Positions 34,847-43,697 of a stretch of 64,000 bases of DNA are shown piece after piece. This DNA comes from CAYUMU01 sp964445985 (GTDB lineage: Bacteria > Planctomycetota > Planctomycetia > Pirellulales > S012-138), in NCBI GenBank assembly GCA_964445985.1, contig CAYUMU010000004.1:62001-126000 (forward strand). Reading direction: 5' to 3'. Within the stretch, counting starts at the first letter, position 1. Every line of letters begins with the position of its first letter. Below the pieces are notes generated by a model, which made no database searches, was not told the origin of the DNA, and saw only the letters and a program-made list of their open reading frames with translations. The translations under genes and the position numbers were made by a program.

Positions 34847-35401
34847 CCACGTCTCTCCCGAGATCATCATTCGGTGGCGGCGTCCGTTTCGTGCGCGGTG
34901 GAAGCGAACCACGCACGAAACGAACTGGCGCAGGAACGAACAAACCGCAGAACGAAAAGCAGAAACAAATCTCTTACGTGCCAGCGCCTCCGCGAAATGC
35001 GGAAAAGTTGGTGCGGGGAAACTTCCGGCGCGGACTTCCCGCGCTCGAAAAACAGCGGCCATTGAGAAAGGTGAAGCCGCTCTGTCTATCCTCCCAAGGT
35101 GGAGCCGGGCCAGACGAATGTCTTTGGTCTTAACGACAGGCAAACCCGGTTCGAGCCTTCAGAGGTTGCCGCCCCGCGAACGTGACAGCAACAGAAACCT
35201 ACGTTGCATTCTGCCCGGGGGCAAACGTCCCGCTCGCGAAATCTTCCGACCCGCGCCAACTCCACGCGAAAAATTCTCGCAACCCTGCCGAGATATTCCC
35301 CCATAAAAGACCTAAGCTAAAGGAATAGGAAGCCGCGGGCAGGGGCGATCCGCTCCGGCAATCCAGCGCTTCCCACCCCTCAATCTTCCAAAGGAAGCAA
35401 C

Positions 35402-36355
35402 ATGAGTCATCGATCCATGGCGGCCTTGTGGGTGCTGGCCGCCGTCCCGCTGACCGGCCTGGTTTGCACGGCCCTCGGCGAGGAACCGCAATCCCAGACC
35501 GCTCCCGCCTCCGGCAAAGCGAACGTTGCTCCCGCCCAGTCCCCCGAGCAAGCCGCCATTCAGAAGTCGGCCGAAGCCTTTGCCCAGGCATTCAATTCGG
35601 GAGATGCCGCCGCCGTGGCCAAGTTCTGGACGCCCGCCGGTGAATATGTGGGCGACGACGGCCAGGCAATCCGTGGCCGAGACGCCATCGAACAGGCGTA
35701 CACGCAGTTCTTCAAGCAACACCCCCAGGCCCGCATCGAAACGCAAATTGACAGCATCCGGCTGCTAGGGCGGTTCGTCGCCCAAGAACGCGGTCAGCTC
35801 AAGCTGTTCCTCAAAGATCAAACCAGCCCGGCGGTGAGCAACTACTCGGTGCTGCATGTGCTCGAAGACGGCCAATGGCTTATTGCCTCGTCTCGCGAGC
35901 AGTCGGCCGCCGCGGCCCTGCATGGCAACCTCAGCGACCTCGCCTGGCTGGTCGGCGACTGGCACGCCAAAACCGAGCAGGGCGAGTTGAAAATCTCGTA
36001 CGCCTGGGACGATGCGCAAACCTTCTTGCATGCCCGCTACGAGCTGTGGCGCGACGGCGCCAAGGTCTCCACCGGCGACCAGATTCTCGGCAACACCCCA
36101 GGCGGCGGCGTCACGGCCTGGCTCTTCAGCAGCACCGGCGTCACCGGCCAATCGTGGTGGGTCCGCGAAGACGACCGTTGGGCCATGAACGCCGTGGGCC
36201 TACTCCCCGATGGCAGCCTCGCCTCGGCCGTCAACCTGCTGGTCCCCATCGACAACAACGCCTTCACCTGGCAATCGGTTGAACGTGCGGCAGCCGGCGT
36301 CAGCCTGCCGGATACGCCGCCGCTCAAGGTCGTGCGCAATACCGATAGCAAATAA
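35402..36355 (+). CDS. Secreted SnoaL-like (NTF2-fold) protein
   Basis: A 317-residue exported protein: a signal peptide (hydrophobic core AALWVLAAVPLTGLVC, residues 7-22) and an NTF2/SnoaL-like domain of the DUF4440/SgcJ type at about 47-170 (AEAFAQAFNSGDAAAVAKFW, GEYVGDDGQAIRGRDAIEQA). The C-terminal part (DLAWLVGDWHAKTEQGELKI onward) resembles the beta-barrel found in DUF1579-like proteins. No catalytic residues can be named with confidence. It precedes the glycine-rich protein by 41 nt, so both may be coexpressed and act in the envelope. Confidence 0.75.
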   Translation: MSHRSMAALWVLAAVPLTGLVCTALGEEPQSQTAPASGKANVAPAQSPEQAAIQKSAEAFAQAFNSGDAAAVAKFWTPAGEYVGDDGQAIRGRDAIEQAYTQFFKQHPQARIETQIDSIRLLGRFVAQERGQLKLFLKDQTSPAVSNYSVLHVLEDGQWLIASSREQSAAAALHGNLSDLAWLVGDWHAKTEQGELKISYAWDDAQTFLHARYELWRDGAKVSTGDQILGNTPGGGVTAWLFSSTGVTGQSWWVREDDRWAMNAVGLLPDGSLASAVNLLVPIDNNAFTWQSVERAAAGVSLPDTPPLKVVRNTDSK

Positions 36356-36396
36356 CGCCCCGTACACTTCTTTCCTCTCGTCTGGAGTCCAGGTCC

Positions 36397-37794
36397 ATGA
36401 AGCGGTTTCCGTTGATTCTGAGCGTGGCCGTCAGCTTGGCTGCCTTGTGGGGTTTCCATGGCGACGCCAACGCCCGCGGCTTTGGCGGCCGGGGCGGCGG
36501 TGGTGGTGGATTCGGCGGTGGCGGCGGATTCCGTGGCGCTGGCGGCGGGGGCTTTGGCGGCGGGGGCTTTGGCGGCGGCGGCTTGGGAGGCGGCGGCTTT
36601 CAAGGAGGAGGAGGCGACTTTCGCGGCGGGGCCGGCGGCTTCAATGGCGGCGCCGGCGGTGGATTCCGCGGTGGAGACGGTGGATTGGGTGGAGCAGGCG
36701 GCTTCAATGGCGGCGGCTTTAACGGCAACGCCGGCGGCGCCTTCCGACCCGGCGGCGTGAATATTGGCGGAGCCGGTGGGGTTGGCGGAATCGGTGGTGT
36801 CGGACGTCCCAGTGGCGTGGGCGGCGTTGATGGAATCGGCGGCGTTGGACGCCCCGGCGGTGTGGGCGGCGTTGATGGAATCGGCGGCGTTGGACGCCCC
36901 GGCGGTGTGGGTGGCGTTGATGGAATCGGCGGCGTTGGACGCCCCGGCGGTGTGGGTGGAGTGGGCGGAGTTGGTCCCTTCGATGGCGTGCATGGCGGGT
37001 TCGACCGCAATCCGTATTACGGTGGCGTTCGCATCGGCGGCGCCGAGGGGGCAGCCATCCGCGGCCCCAATGGCGGAGCAGCCGCGGTCGGCCGAGCCGG
37101 CGTGGCCAACGTCGGACGCGGCACGCGGTACGTCAGCCCCGTGAACATGCGGTCGCAAAGCACCTTCGTCCGCAATAATTTTCGCTACAACTGCTTCACG
37201 CCCGGCTGGTACGGGGGGCATCCCGGCGCCTGGGTCGCGCCGCGTTGGGGTGTGGGCGGCTACTGGGGCGTGCCGGTTTGGGGAACCGTGGCGGCCTACT
37301 GCGGCATCGCGGCCGATCCCCTGTACTACGATTACGGCAGCAACGTGGTCTACACTGGCAACAACGTGTATGTGAACGGCAACGACGCTGGCACGGCCAC
37401 CGAGTACTACAACCAGGCCGCCGATATCGCCAACGAAGGCCGCGAAGGCGAAGCCAACGCCAACGAAACCTGGCAATCGCTCGGCGTGTTTGGCATGGTG
37501 CAGCAGGGCGAAAACACCGCCCAGCAGATATTCCAACTGGCCATCGATTCCCAAGGCGCCATCCGCGGCAACTACTACGACGCCATTGCGGATAACACCT
37601 TGCCCGTCTACGGCTCGGTCGATCCCACCACGCAGCGCGCTGCCTGGTCGGTGGGCGACAAGAAAACCGTCGTCTTCGAAACCGGCCTCGGCAACCTCAC
37701 CAAAGACCAAACCTCCATCCTGGTGCACTACGGCCAGGATCGGACGGAGCAAATGACGCTGGTCCGGCTCCCCGAACCGGCCGACGCCAAGTAA
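36397..37794 (+). CDS. Exported glycine-rich repeat protein
   Basis: A 465-residue secreted protein. After the signal peptide (cleavage around ANA|RG, residue 27) comes a 200-residue glycine-rich region: GGGFGGGG-like low complexity, then three exact copies of GGVDGIGGVGRPGGV and degenerate relatives. Residues about 240-320 contain many Tyr, Trp and Asn (FTPGWYGGHPGAWVAPRWG). The C-terminal part from about 345 is a normal globular domain (YYNQAADIANEGREGEANAN, LGVFGMVQQGENTAQQIF). Comparable Gly-rich surface proteins are common in Pirellulales. Probably part of the cell surface or matrix; the glycine region is encoded by a 45-bp DNA repeat. Confidence 0.78.
   Translation: MKRFPLILSVAVSLAALWGFHGDANARGFGGRGGGGGGFGGGGGFRGAGGGGFGGGGFGGGGLGGGGFQGGGGDFRGGAGGFNGGAGGGFRGGDGGLGGAGGFNGGGFNGNAGGAFRPGGVNIGGAGGVGGIGGVGRPSGVGGVDGIGGVGRPGGVGGVDGIGGVGRPGGVGGVDGIGGVGRPGGVGGVGGVGPFDGVHGGFDRNPYYGGVRIGGAEGAAIRGPNGGAAAVGRAGVANVGRGTRYVSPVNMRSQSTFVRNNFRYNCFTPGWYGGHPGAWVAPRWGVGGYWGVPVWGTVAAYCGIAADPLYYDYGSNVVYTGNNVYVNGNDAGTATEYYNQAADIANEGREGEANANETWQSLGVFGMVQQGENTAQQIFQLAIDSQGAIRGNYYDAIADNTLPVYGSVDPTTQRAAWSVGDKKTVVFETGLGNLTKDQTSILVHYGQDRTEQMTLVRLPEPADAK
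36821..36965 (+). repeat. 45-bp tandem repeat inside the glycine-rich gene
   Basis: The unit containing GTTGATGGAATCGGC starts at 36826, 36871 and 36916, a strict 45-bp period, with imperfect units on both sides. Units differ by only a few bases, indicating recent expansion. In frame it encodes 15 residues per unit. Confidence 0.9.
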
Positions 37795-37823
37795 GCCGCC
37801 GCGTACGCGCGGTCGCTTGCATC

Positions 37824-37875
37824 AGGCTGGAACCGGCCTTCCCCTTGTGGGAAATCACCGGCTCCAGCCTTTTTT
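37824..37875 (+). terminator. Rho-independent terminator
   Basis: AGGCTGGAACCGG (37824-37836) pairs with CCGGCTCCAGCCT (37858-37870) with one G-U pair, followed by six Ts. It ends the transcript of the glycine-rich gene. Confidence 0.82.
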
Positions 37876-37915
37876 GTGCGTCAAGCCACGGAGCGAAGAG
37901 AACGTCGGGGGGGCG

Positions 37916-38410
37916 TCATAGTTGGGCAAATGGCGGCGAATACCGCACCTCACCCGTCACGCCATCCAGCGCCCCCGGCACAAACTCCAGCGCCATGAAC
38001 GCATCACCTGCATACTCCGATTGCAACCGCTCGGCCAACTTGGGCGAGAAGCCAAACCGCGGGTAAAAGCCAGGATGACCCACCACGATCACGATCCGGT
38101 GACCATCGTTGCGGCAACGATCCAAACCCGCTCGAACCAGGGCCGAACCAACGCCCTGGCGTTGCCGCTCGGGCGCCACGGCCAGGGCATTAACGATTTC
38201 ACCCCCATCAACAATCCGGATCGCGCTGAACAGAATGTGGCCCATTGCCTGACCATCCACTTCCGCCACCAGCGATAGCCGCATAAAACCGCCCTCCCTC
38301 AGAGCATCCACCAGCCGGCCTTCGTCGTCTTGCCCAAACGCCAGGCGATTGATTTGCCCGATGGTTTCGCGGTCAGCAGCGTCCTCCGTTCGGATCCTCA
38401 GGCCCGTCAT
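37916..38410 (-). CDS. GNAT-family N-acetyltransferase
   Basis: A 164-residue GNAT acetyltransferase of the YhbS type. The acetyl-CoA loop is readable as NALAVAPERQRQGVGSALVR, and the C-terminus has HPGFYPRFGFSPKLAERLQ, typical of YhbS-like proteins. The acceptor is unknown; small amines or protein N-termini are possible. Its start codon overlaps the stop of the first RlaP-like gene (ATGA), making it the last gene of a three-gene coupled unit. Confidence 0.87.
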   Translation of the reverse strand: MTGLRIRTEDAADRETIGQINRLAFGQDDEGRLVDALREGGFMRLSLVAEVDGQAMGHILFSAIRIVDGGEIVNALAVAPERQRQGVGSALVRAGLDRCRNDGHRIVIVVGHPGFYPRFGFSPKLAERLQSEYAGDAFMALEFVPGALDGVTGEVRYSPPFAQL

Positions 38411-39165
38411 CGGCCATATCCTCCCAATCGCAGACGCACCAGCAAGTCGTCCAGCGCGTCCATTCCGGCGGCTTGCTCTGGCAGTCGGGAAGCCTCGGCG
38501 GCCCGCTCCAATTCACGCACCAGCCGATGGTATTCGCCTTCGTGAAAGGCCAAATCGGCTTCCGGCAACATGGACATCTCCGGCCCCGCCAGCTTTTGCT
38601 CGATGAGATCATCCACGAACGAAAGCCCGGCCGTTTGGTTCAATGATCGCAAATTTGCCTCGACTTCGCCGGTGCGCATCAGGTGAATACCCGTCAGCAA
38701 CACGCGATAAACATAGAGCAGAGGCTTTACCCGCGCAGGGCTCTCCTTATAGAACAGTTTCCATTGGTTGGCCGCGAAACCTAGATAGTGATGGGTGTGG
38801 TGGCGCGTGATGCACGCGGCCGCGATCTCCTTCAGCTCCGCATGCTCCGGTGTGGTATACACCACCAGCGGCGACAGCAATTGCTCCAGCACATAGCCGT
38901 TTTTCTTGAGCATCAGGCCAAAGAACTTCTTGGCGTCGTGCGTGACCAGGTCCAACTCAATACCGTCAGCCACTCCGGCCTTTTCAACCGTTTCTTGCCC
39001 TGGCTTCAATCCCACCACGTTTTGCAGCGGCAACAGATGCACGCCGCGCAAGTCATAGTCAGAATCAGGAGACGGAAACCCATACAAGTGCGCGCCGCTG
39101 ATCGTGGCGAACACCAGCGGATACGGATGGGCGTTGACCTGCCGCAGCAACTTTTCGGTTTCCAT
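38407..39165 (-). CDS. RlaP-like DNA-polymerase-beta-family nucleotidyltransferase, paralogue 1
   Basis: A 252-residue protein of the RlaP family (COG3541-type), named for its link with RNA ligases in RNA repair. The nucleotidyltransferase core has SGAHLYGF (23-30) and SDYDLRGVHLLP (35-46), giving the expected metal-binding Asp36 and Asp38; the first motif is a variant of the usual GSR/HxxG. A helical C-terminal domain follows (HHTHHYLGFAANQWKLFYKE). It overlaps the start of the GNAT gene and the stop of paralogue 2. The enzyme presumably adds nucleotides to RNA ends or to proteins; no RNA ligase gene is visible in the window. Confidence 0.82.
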   Translation of the reverse strand: METEKLLRQVNAHPYPLVFATISGAHLYGFPSPDSDYDLRGVHLLPLQNVVGLKPGQETVEKAGVADGIELDLVTHDAKKFFGLMLKKNGYVLEQLLSPLVVYTTPEHAELKEIAAACITRHHTHHYLGFAANQWKLFYKESPARVKPLLYVYRVLLTGIHLMRTGEVEANLRSLNQTAGLSFVDDLIEQKLAGPEMSMLPEADLAFHEGEYHRLVRELERAAEASRLPEQAAGMDALDDLLVRLRLGGYGR

Positions 39166-40115
39166 CAGGGAAGTTCCTCGGTCATCGCCAGCCGTCGGGC
39201 TTGAATGAGATACTGATTGGCCCGCTCGTAGTCGGGACGCTCCGGCAACGCGGTCTGCTCGAACGCTTCTTCAAAGCTGCGATGCAAGGCAATCCGCCAC
39301 GCCTCGACCTCGTTCCACGGCATCGCTCCCGCCTTGATACTGAGCAGCGCCGCTCGATGCTCGCCCACCCGCACCGGCACAAAGCCGTCGCGCAAGACCT
39401 GAATGCCCGAGAGCAGCAAGCGGATCAAGTGCATCACGTGCTTCCACTTCACCTGGCCTTGGTTGCGGATGTCGGTTTGCATCTTCTTGAACTGCGACAT
39501 CACATAACCGTTGTAGGTTTGAAACACCAGTCGCGAGAGAAACATCGATCGCATGCCTAGCAGTTCTTGAGCCAACGGCGTGGCGGTTTCCACGATCGGC
39601 GTGTACAAGCACTCCAGCACATTGGGATTGGCTTTCAGCGCTAGAATGATGAACTTTTGAAGTTCCCAATAGGCCTCCTGGGTCGCCTCATTCTCCAATT
39701 GCTCAGGCACGCCGAACAGCGACCACTGCAGATCGGCGGGCGGCAGGTAGATGCCGCGGCGATCGATGTCCGATGCCTCGTCGTCTAAACCGTAAGCCCG
39801 CGAACCGATCACGCAACGGAAGATCACCCGATCGAACAGGCCATGCTCGGAAAGCACCTGCCCACAATCATTGATGCTCCCCTCTTTGTATTCCGCCAGC
39901 AGCATCAAATTCTCATGCAGAATCGCCGCCTCAAAGCCATCGGTGAACCGCACCCGATAAGCATGCTGCCGATCCACCGGCGACTTGACAATCACCCCCA
40001 CCGCGCCGGCCGGGTGCGCAACGCCGCCATGAACCCCCTGCACGGCTTTGGTTGAGACAACCTGCGTGCCAGGGGAATAGATCAAATTTAGGCTATTGTG
40101 AACGCGATGCCGCAT
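39165..40115 (-). CDS. RlaP-like nucleotidyltransferase with extra N-terminal domain, paralogue 2
   Basis: A 316-residue relative of the downstream gene. Residues about 98-316 hold the catalytic domain: GSRAYGL (104-110) and ASDIDRRGIYLPP (114-126) with Asp116 and Asp118, which is the classical family pattern. Residues about 12-78 form an extra beta-rich domain (YSPGTQVVSTKAVQGVHGGV, AGAVGVIVKSP, YRVRFTDGFEAAI) resembling KOW/SH3-like or CarD-like barrels. ATG 40115 gives the most compact N-terminus; 40166 is an upstream alternative and no ribosome site decides. The stop overlaps the next ATG as TGATG. Confidence 0.8.
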   Translation of the reverse strand: MRHRVHNSLNLIYSPGTQVVSTKAVQGVHGGVAHPAGAVGVIVKSPVDRQHAYRVRFTDGFEAAILHENLMLLAEYKEGSINDCGQVLSEHGLFDRVIFRCVIGSRAYGLDDEASDIDRRGIYLPPADLQWSLFGVPEQLENEATQEAYWELQKFIILALKANPNVLECLYTPIVETATPLAQELLGMRSMFLSRLVFQTYNGYVMSQFKKMQTDIRNQGQVKWKHVMHLIRLLLSGIQVLRDGFVPVRVGEHRAALLSIKAGAMPWNEVEAWRIALHRSFEEAFEQTALPERPDYERANQYLIQARRLAMTEELP

Positions 40116-40344
40116 GGAAGAGAGCCAACCCAACGTGCGAATCCATGGAAAAGAGCTTGTCGCCATGCACGATGCGCACGCCCCGTTTCACCTACGTTTC
40201 GGAAGGAAACCCGCGCCGGCGTTTACGCATCGGCCTGAAAGGAGTGTTCGTCGTTGTGGTCGCGGTTTCGCATGGCACACCAGCCTTTCGGAATCGGCAG
40301 CAAGAAATGAGCCCCACAGACACACGCAGATCAAAAAAGGTTCA

Positions 40345-40415
40345 CCGCCAGCAACTAGCTACCAGCAACCAGCTACCCACAACCAGCCCCTATCCTCCAG
40401 CCCCTCCTCACAAAT
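40345..40415 (+). repeat. CTACCAGC/CCAGCCCC low-complexity stretch
   Basis: Short degenerate repeats of CAACTAGCTACCAGCAACC and CCAGCCCCTATCCTCCAGCC occupy the gap after the histidine-phosphatase stop. They resemble the repeat at 34478-34512. The gap 40116-40407 shows no gene. Confidence 0.45.
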
Positions 40416-41049
40416 CTCCCCCGCGCGTATCAATGCCCGCGTCGCGCAAAAACCAGGTTTCGTTGAGCGTGATCAGTTTCACCAAGGTCGATTCCGGCGA
40501 GGGCCAGGTGAGCTGCGACACCGAGGCGTTCATCAGGCTGAAGGGGTTGCTGTTGACCGGCACTTCCAACAGGGCTCGCAGGGCCGCGGTGAGTAGTCCG
40601 CCGTGGGCCACCACAACGGCCCGCTGCGCGCCGCTGCCGCGAATCGCCTCCAGGACAGCCCGGCCGCGGTGCATCAGTTGCCGCCGCGACTCGCCGCCGG
40701 GGATCACAAAGTCGGGCTCCAGCGACTTCCAGGCCACGGCTTCTTGGGGGTGTTGCTCCACAATTTCGTCCCACCGCTTGCCCTGAAAGATGCCGGCGTT
40801 GAGCTCTTTCAGGCGGTCATCGTTCTGGATTTCCAGCCCGATGGCCTCGGCGATGGGCGTGGCGGTTTGCATGGCCCGCTGCAAGGGGCTGGCAAAAATG
40901 GCCTGCACATCAGGAAACTTCTTCAGGCCAACCGCCAACGCCGCCGCCTGGCGATGGCCCAATTCCGACAGCGGAGGATCGGCCTGGCCTTGGATGCGGC
41001 CATCGCCGTTGTAAACGCTCTCCGCGTGTCGGACACAATACAAAATCAT
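40408..41049 (-). CDS. Histidine phosphatase (phosphoglycerate-mutase-like) family protein
   Basis: A 213-residue member of the branch with the RHG/RHA catalytic motif: RHAES at residues 7-11 with His8 as the phosphate acceptor, FASPLQRAMQTA for the second arginine, and VVVAHGGLL for the second histidine. The catalytic set is complete. ATG 41049 has GGGAGAG about 7 nt upstream; the longer open frame to 41466 runs into the structured non-coding region. It could be a cofactor-dependent mutase, an alpha-ribazole phosphatase (CobC-like) or a general phosphatase; nothing nearby decides. Confidence 0.87.
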   Translation of the reverse strand: MILYCVRHAESVYNGDGRIQGQADPPLSELGHRQAAALAVGLKKFPDVQAIFASPLQRAMQTATPIAEAIGLEIQNDDRLKELNAGIFQGKRWDEIVEQHPQEAVAWKSLEPDFVIPGGESRRQLMHRGRAVLEAIRGSGAQRAVVVAHGGLLTAALRALLEVPVNSNPFSLMNASVSQLTWPSPESTLVKLITLNETWFLRDAGIDTRGGDL

Positions 41050-41326
41050 CGGCAACTCTCTCCCGTGCAGGGAATGAAACAATCGCTGCCAACCGGAGGG
41101 TGGGAGGCAGGCAGCACGCAGGCCGGGCGACGACCGATTATGGGAGTTTAGCCCAAACTTGAAAACGGGGGCAGAGAAGTTGATTATCCAGCCCCTCGCC
41201 GAAAGCGGACTCATCACCGGCACTCGGCAGCGAACCCGCGCCGTCATGGGCCGTTTGGGCCGGAAGCGAAACAGGTAGCGGCAAAACCGCCGCCACGCCC
41301 AATCATGGCCGGGGACGCCCAAGCCA

Positions 41327-41500
41327 GTGCGCCTGTGACGGCGTTTGATCAGAAGGGTGCAAGTCCCTTCCAGGTCGATGTTACCGACCTGAATCCGACA
41401 GTGGCAACTACGTTCCCGTGAGGGAGGGGAGCCCGAAACCAAGCGGGCTTCCCTACCCCTATCCAAAGATTCGGCCGGGTGGCATTGGCGGCTACTGCCT
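41327..41500 (+). ncRNA. Group II intron-like 5' RNA segment (fragment)
   Basis: The stretch begins GTGCGCC, the usual GUGYG start of group II introns, and continues with TCAGAAGGGTGCAAGTCCC, a nested hairpin AGGTCGATGTTACCGACCT and a long stem around GGGAGGGGAGCCCG. This is the look of domain I in bacterial group II introns. I found no reverse-transcriptase gene and no clear domain V downstream before folC, so it would be a remnant. The wider region 41050-42192 has no supported gene. Confidence 0.4.
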
Positions 41501-42039
41501 CCCCCAATATGAGTGCCGCTGGCTATGCCCGTGTCCGTGGGCTGTGGGATCGCCGCCCCGCGTAGAACCCTCCATGCGCTCGTTGGCCAGTAGACTCGAT
41601 CCCAGCATACGTGGTCCCACTACAAAGCACGGTCTGCCCTCGACCTTGGGAGCCGATCTAAGCTCGTCGTTATGTTCGACGTCCATTCACACCGGCAAAG
41701 CCAGCGGTACACGAAGGAGAAAGAAATAGGCCCGTGCCCACCCAGCCGTCACTGGCCGGGATGCTCAAGGACTTCTCTCACCAGGTTTGCGCCTTGCTGC
41801 CCGCGGCTCCGGTGGAACGGATTGTTCGGCCTGCGTTACTGCTCTTTACAGTTCGAACCACGACAAAGTCTCGGACATCTGCCCGGAGCGAAAGAACTCC
41901 TTGGCGAGCGAGCAGGCCGTCTCGAACGGGAAGATGAACTCATTTGGCAGATGCCCCTGGCGACAAAGTTGGCCGGGCGGGTTACACTTCAATACCTGCC
42001 AGCGAGCGGCGTTGCCGTGCGCGCGATGGGTGGGAAGAT

Positions 42040-42065
42040 GCGGGGGAGACGCGTTTCTCCCCCGC
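42040..42065. repeat. Perfect 10-bp hairpin upstream of folC
   Basis: GCGGGGGAGA and TCTCCCCCGC are exact inverted arms around a six-base loop, 128 nt before the folC start. No T run follows, so its role is unclear. Confidence 0.45.
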
Positions 42066-42192
42066 CTGCGAACAGGCATGGCCCCACGGTCTCGCGCGAT
42101 CCTTGTTGCCGAGGGGGGAAGGGGAAGGGAGGCCAGACCGGCGTCCTTCGCAGTTTCGGGCGGATCAGCTAGCCGGAGTGAAACAGCCGCAC

Positions 42193-43575
42193 ATGGAGTG
42201 GGACGAAGCCTTGGAGTTCTTGTTCAGCCGCGTGAACTACGAACGCCGGCCGCCGGATCGCCCCAGCCGCCGCACGTTTGAGCTGGCGCCCATGCGCAAG
42301 TTTCTCGCCATTTTGGGCAACCCTCACCTGCAGGTTCCGGTGGTGCATATCGCCGGCACCAAAGGCAAAGGCTCCACGGCGGCCATGATTGCCGCCTGCC
42401 TGGTGGCCGCCGGTTATAAGACGGGCCTGTGCACGTCGCCCCACCTGAGCCGGGTGGAAGAGCGATTTGTGGTGGACGGCGCTGAATGCAGCCGGGGCGA
42501 GTTGGTGGAACTGGTGGAAACCGTGCGAGCCGCCGCTGCCAGCATGGAACACGGCGAGCGGTTGACGTTCTTCGAACTCACCACGGCGATCGCCTTTCTG
42601 CATTTTCAACGCTCGGCCGCCGATGTGGCCGTGGTGGAAGTTGGCTTGGGCGGACGACTCGATAGCACCAATGTGTGCGAACCGGCCGTGTCGGTCATTA
42701 CCTCGATCAGCTACGATCACACCCGGCTATTGGGCAATACGCTGGCGGAAATCGCCACCGAAAAAGCGGGCATCATCAAAGCATCCATTCCCGTGGTGAG
42801 CGGCGTGCTCGATCCCGAACCTCGCGCGGTGATCCAAGCCGCGTGCCGGGAGCGGCAGGCCGACCTTTGGGAAACAGGCACAACTTTCTCGGGCAGCTAT
42901 CGAAAGCTGGCATCGCTCAACGGGGCCTTGCCCCGAGGGCAGGTGGTGCTGGCCGGCGAGGGGTTGCCGGCGGAGTGGCGCCATATGCCTTTCGACCTGG
43001 GGCTGGTTGGCGCCCATCAGGCCAACAACGCCGCGGTGGCCGCGGCCACCCTGGCGCGGCTGATCCAGCAAGGCTGGTCGATTCCCACGGCGGCCCTGGC
43101 CGAGGGTTTGGCGAAGGTGCGTTGGCCGGCCAGGTTTGAGTTGGTAAGGCAACGCCCCGCGGTGGTGATCGACGCAGCCCACAATCTGGCTTCGGCGGCG
43201 GCCCTGCTGGCAACCTTGCAAACCCATACCGCCCCCCGGCGACGCTGGTTGATGTTTGCCACCAGTCGCGACAAAGACCCGGCCGGCATGCTGGCGATCT
43301 TGGCGCCCTGGTTCGACCAGATTGTGCTCACGCAGTACCAGAACAATCCCCGCGGCGTGTCTCCCGACGAGTTGGCGGCGGCCGCCGTTCAGGTGGGGTG
43401 CGATCCCGGTAAATTGATCGTGGCCCCGTCGCCGGAAGTTGCCTGGAAGCAAGCCCAGGCGGGCATGCAGGCCGACGATTTGCTGTGCATTGCCGGCTCG
43501 CTGTTTTTGGCGGCCGAGATGCGCGAGCGACTGGCTGCCGAAGAGGCGCCGAACCCGCTGCCGGCCAGCGTGTGA
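42193..43575 (+). CDS. folC: Folylpolyglutamate synthase/dihydrofolate synthase
   Basis: A 460-residue Mur-ligase-family enzyme that adds glutamate to folates (and possibly to dihydropteroate). The ATP loop GTKGKGST is at 55-62; the folate loop follows in LCTSPHLSRVEERF; VEVGLGGRLDSTN, SYDHTRLLGNTLAEIATEKA and VIDAAHNLASA are the family hallmarks. ATG 42193 is chosen because the similarity begins at MEWDEALEFLFSRVNYE; a GTG at 42178 is possible. The upstream open frame to 41944 is within the non-coding region. Glutamylated folate also serves the glycine cleavage T protein encoded elsewhere in the window. Confidence 0.93.
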   Translation: MEWDEALEFLFSRVNYERRPPDRPSRRTFELAPMRKFLAILGNPHLQVPVVHIAGTKGKGSTAAMIAACLVAAGYKTGLCTSPHLSRVEERFVVDGAECSRGELVELVETVRAAAASMEHGERLTFFELTTAIAFLHFQRSAADVAVVEVGLGGRLDSTNVCEPAVSVITSISYDHTRLLGNTLAEIATEKAGIIKASIPVVSGVLDPEPRAVIQAACRERQADLWETGTTFSGSYRKLASLNGALPRGQVVLAGEGLPAEWRHMPFDLGLVGAHQANNAAVAAATLARLIQQGWSIPTAALAEGLAKVRWPARFELVRQRPAVVIDAAHNLASAAALLATLQTHTAPRRRWLMFATSRDKDPAGMLAILAPWFDQIVLTQYQNNPRGVSPDELAAAAVQVGCDPGKLIVAPSPEVAWKQAQAGMQADDLLCIAGSLFLAAEMRERLAAEEAPNPLPASV

Positions 43576-43697
43576 GGGCGATGCAGGTTTCGCCTGGTTG
43601 GCGGTTGCACGTGTTGGCAGTTGCACGTGGGCGGCCTCTGGTGTTTATACTAGCAGGCATGGCATCCCCCCACTGAACTCTAGAGCCGTTGGCAACC

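Noticed and set aside
36821..36965. CRISPR-like regularly spaced repeats
   Set aside because: The 45-bp units are contiguous, have no unique spacers, and code in frame for a glycine-rich protein.
36037..37752. Minus-strand frame with Ala/Thr/Ser repeats opposite the glycine-rich gene
   Set aside because: The repeats (for example THTAGASNAADSIN) are the antisense of the 45-bp glycine repeat; the plus-strand protein has a proper signal peptide and terminator.
41672..42172. Small coding region upstream of folC
   Set aside because: The open frames there are Arg/Pro/Cys-rich, overlap one another in different frames, and lie in sequence that looks like structured RNA and hairpins.
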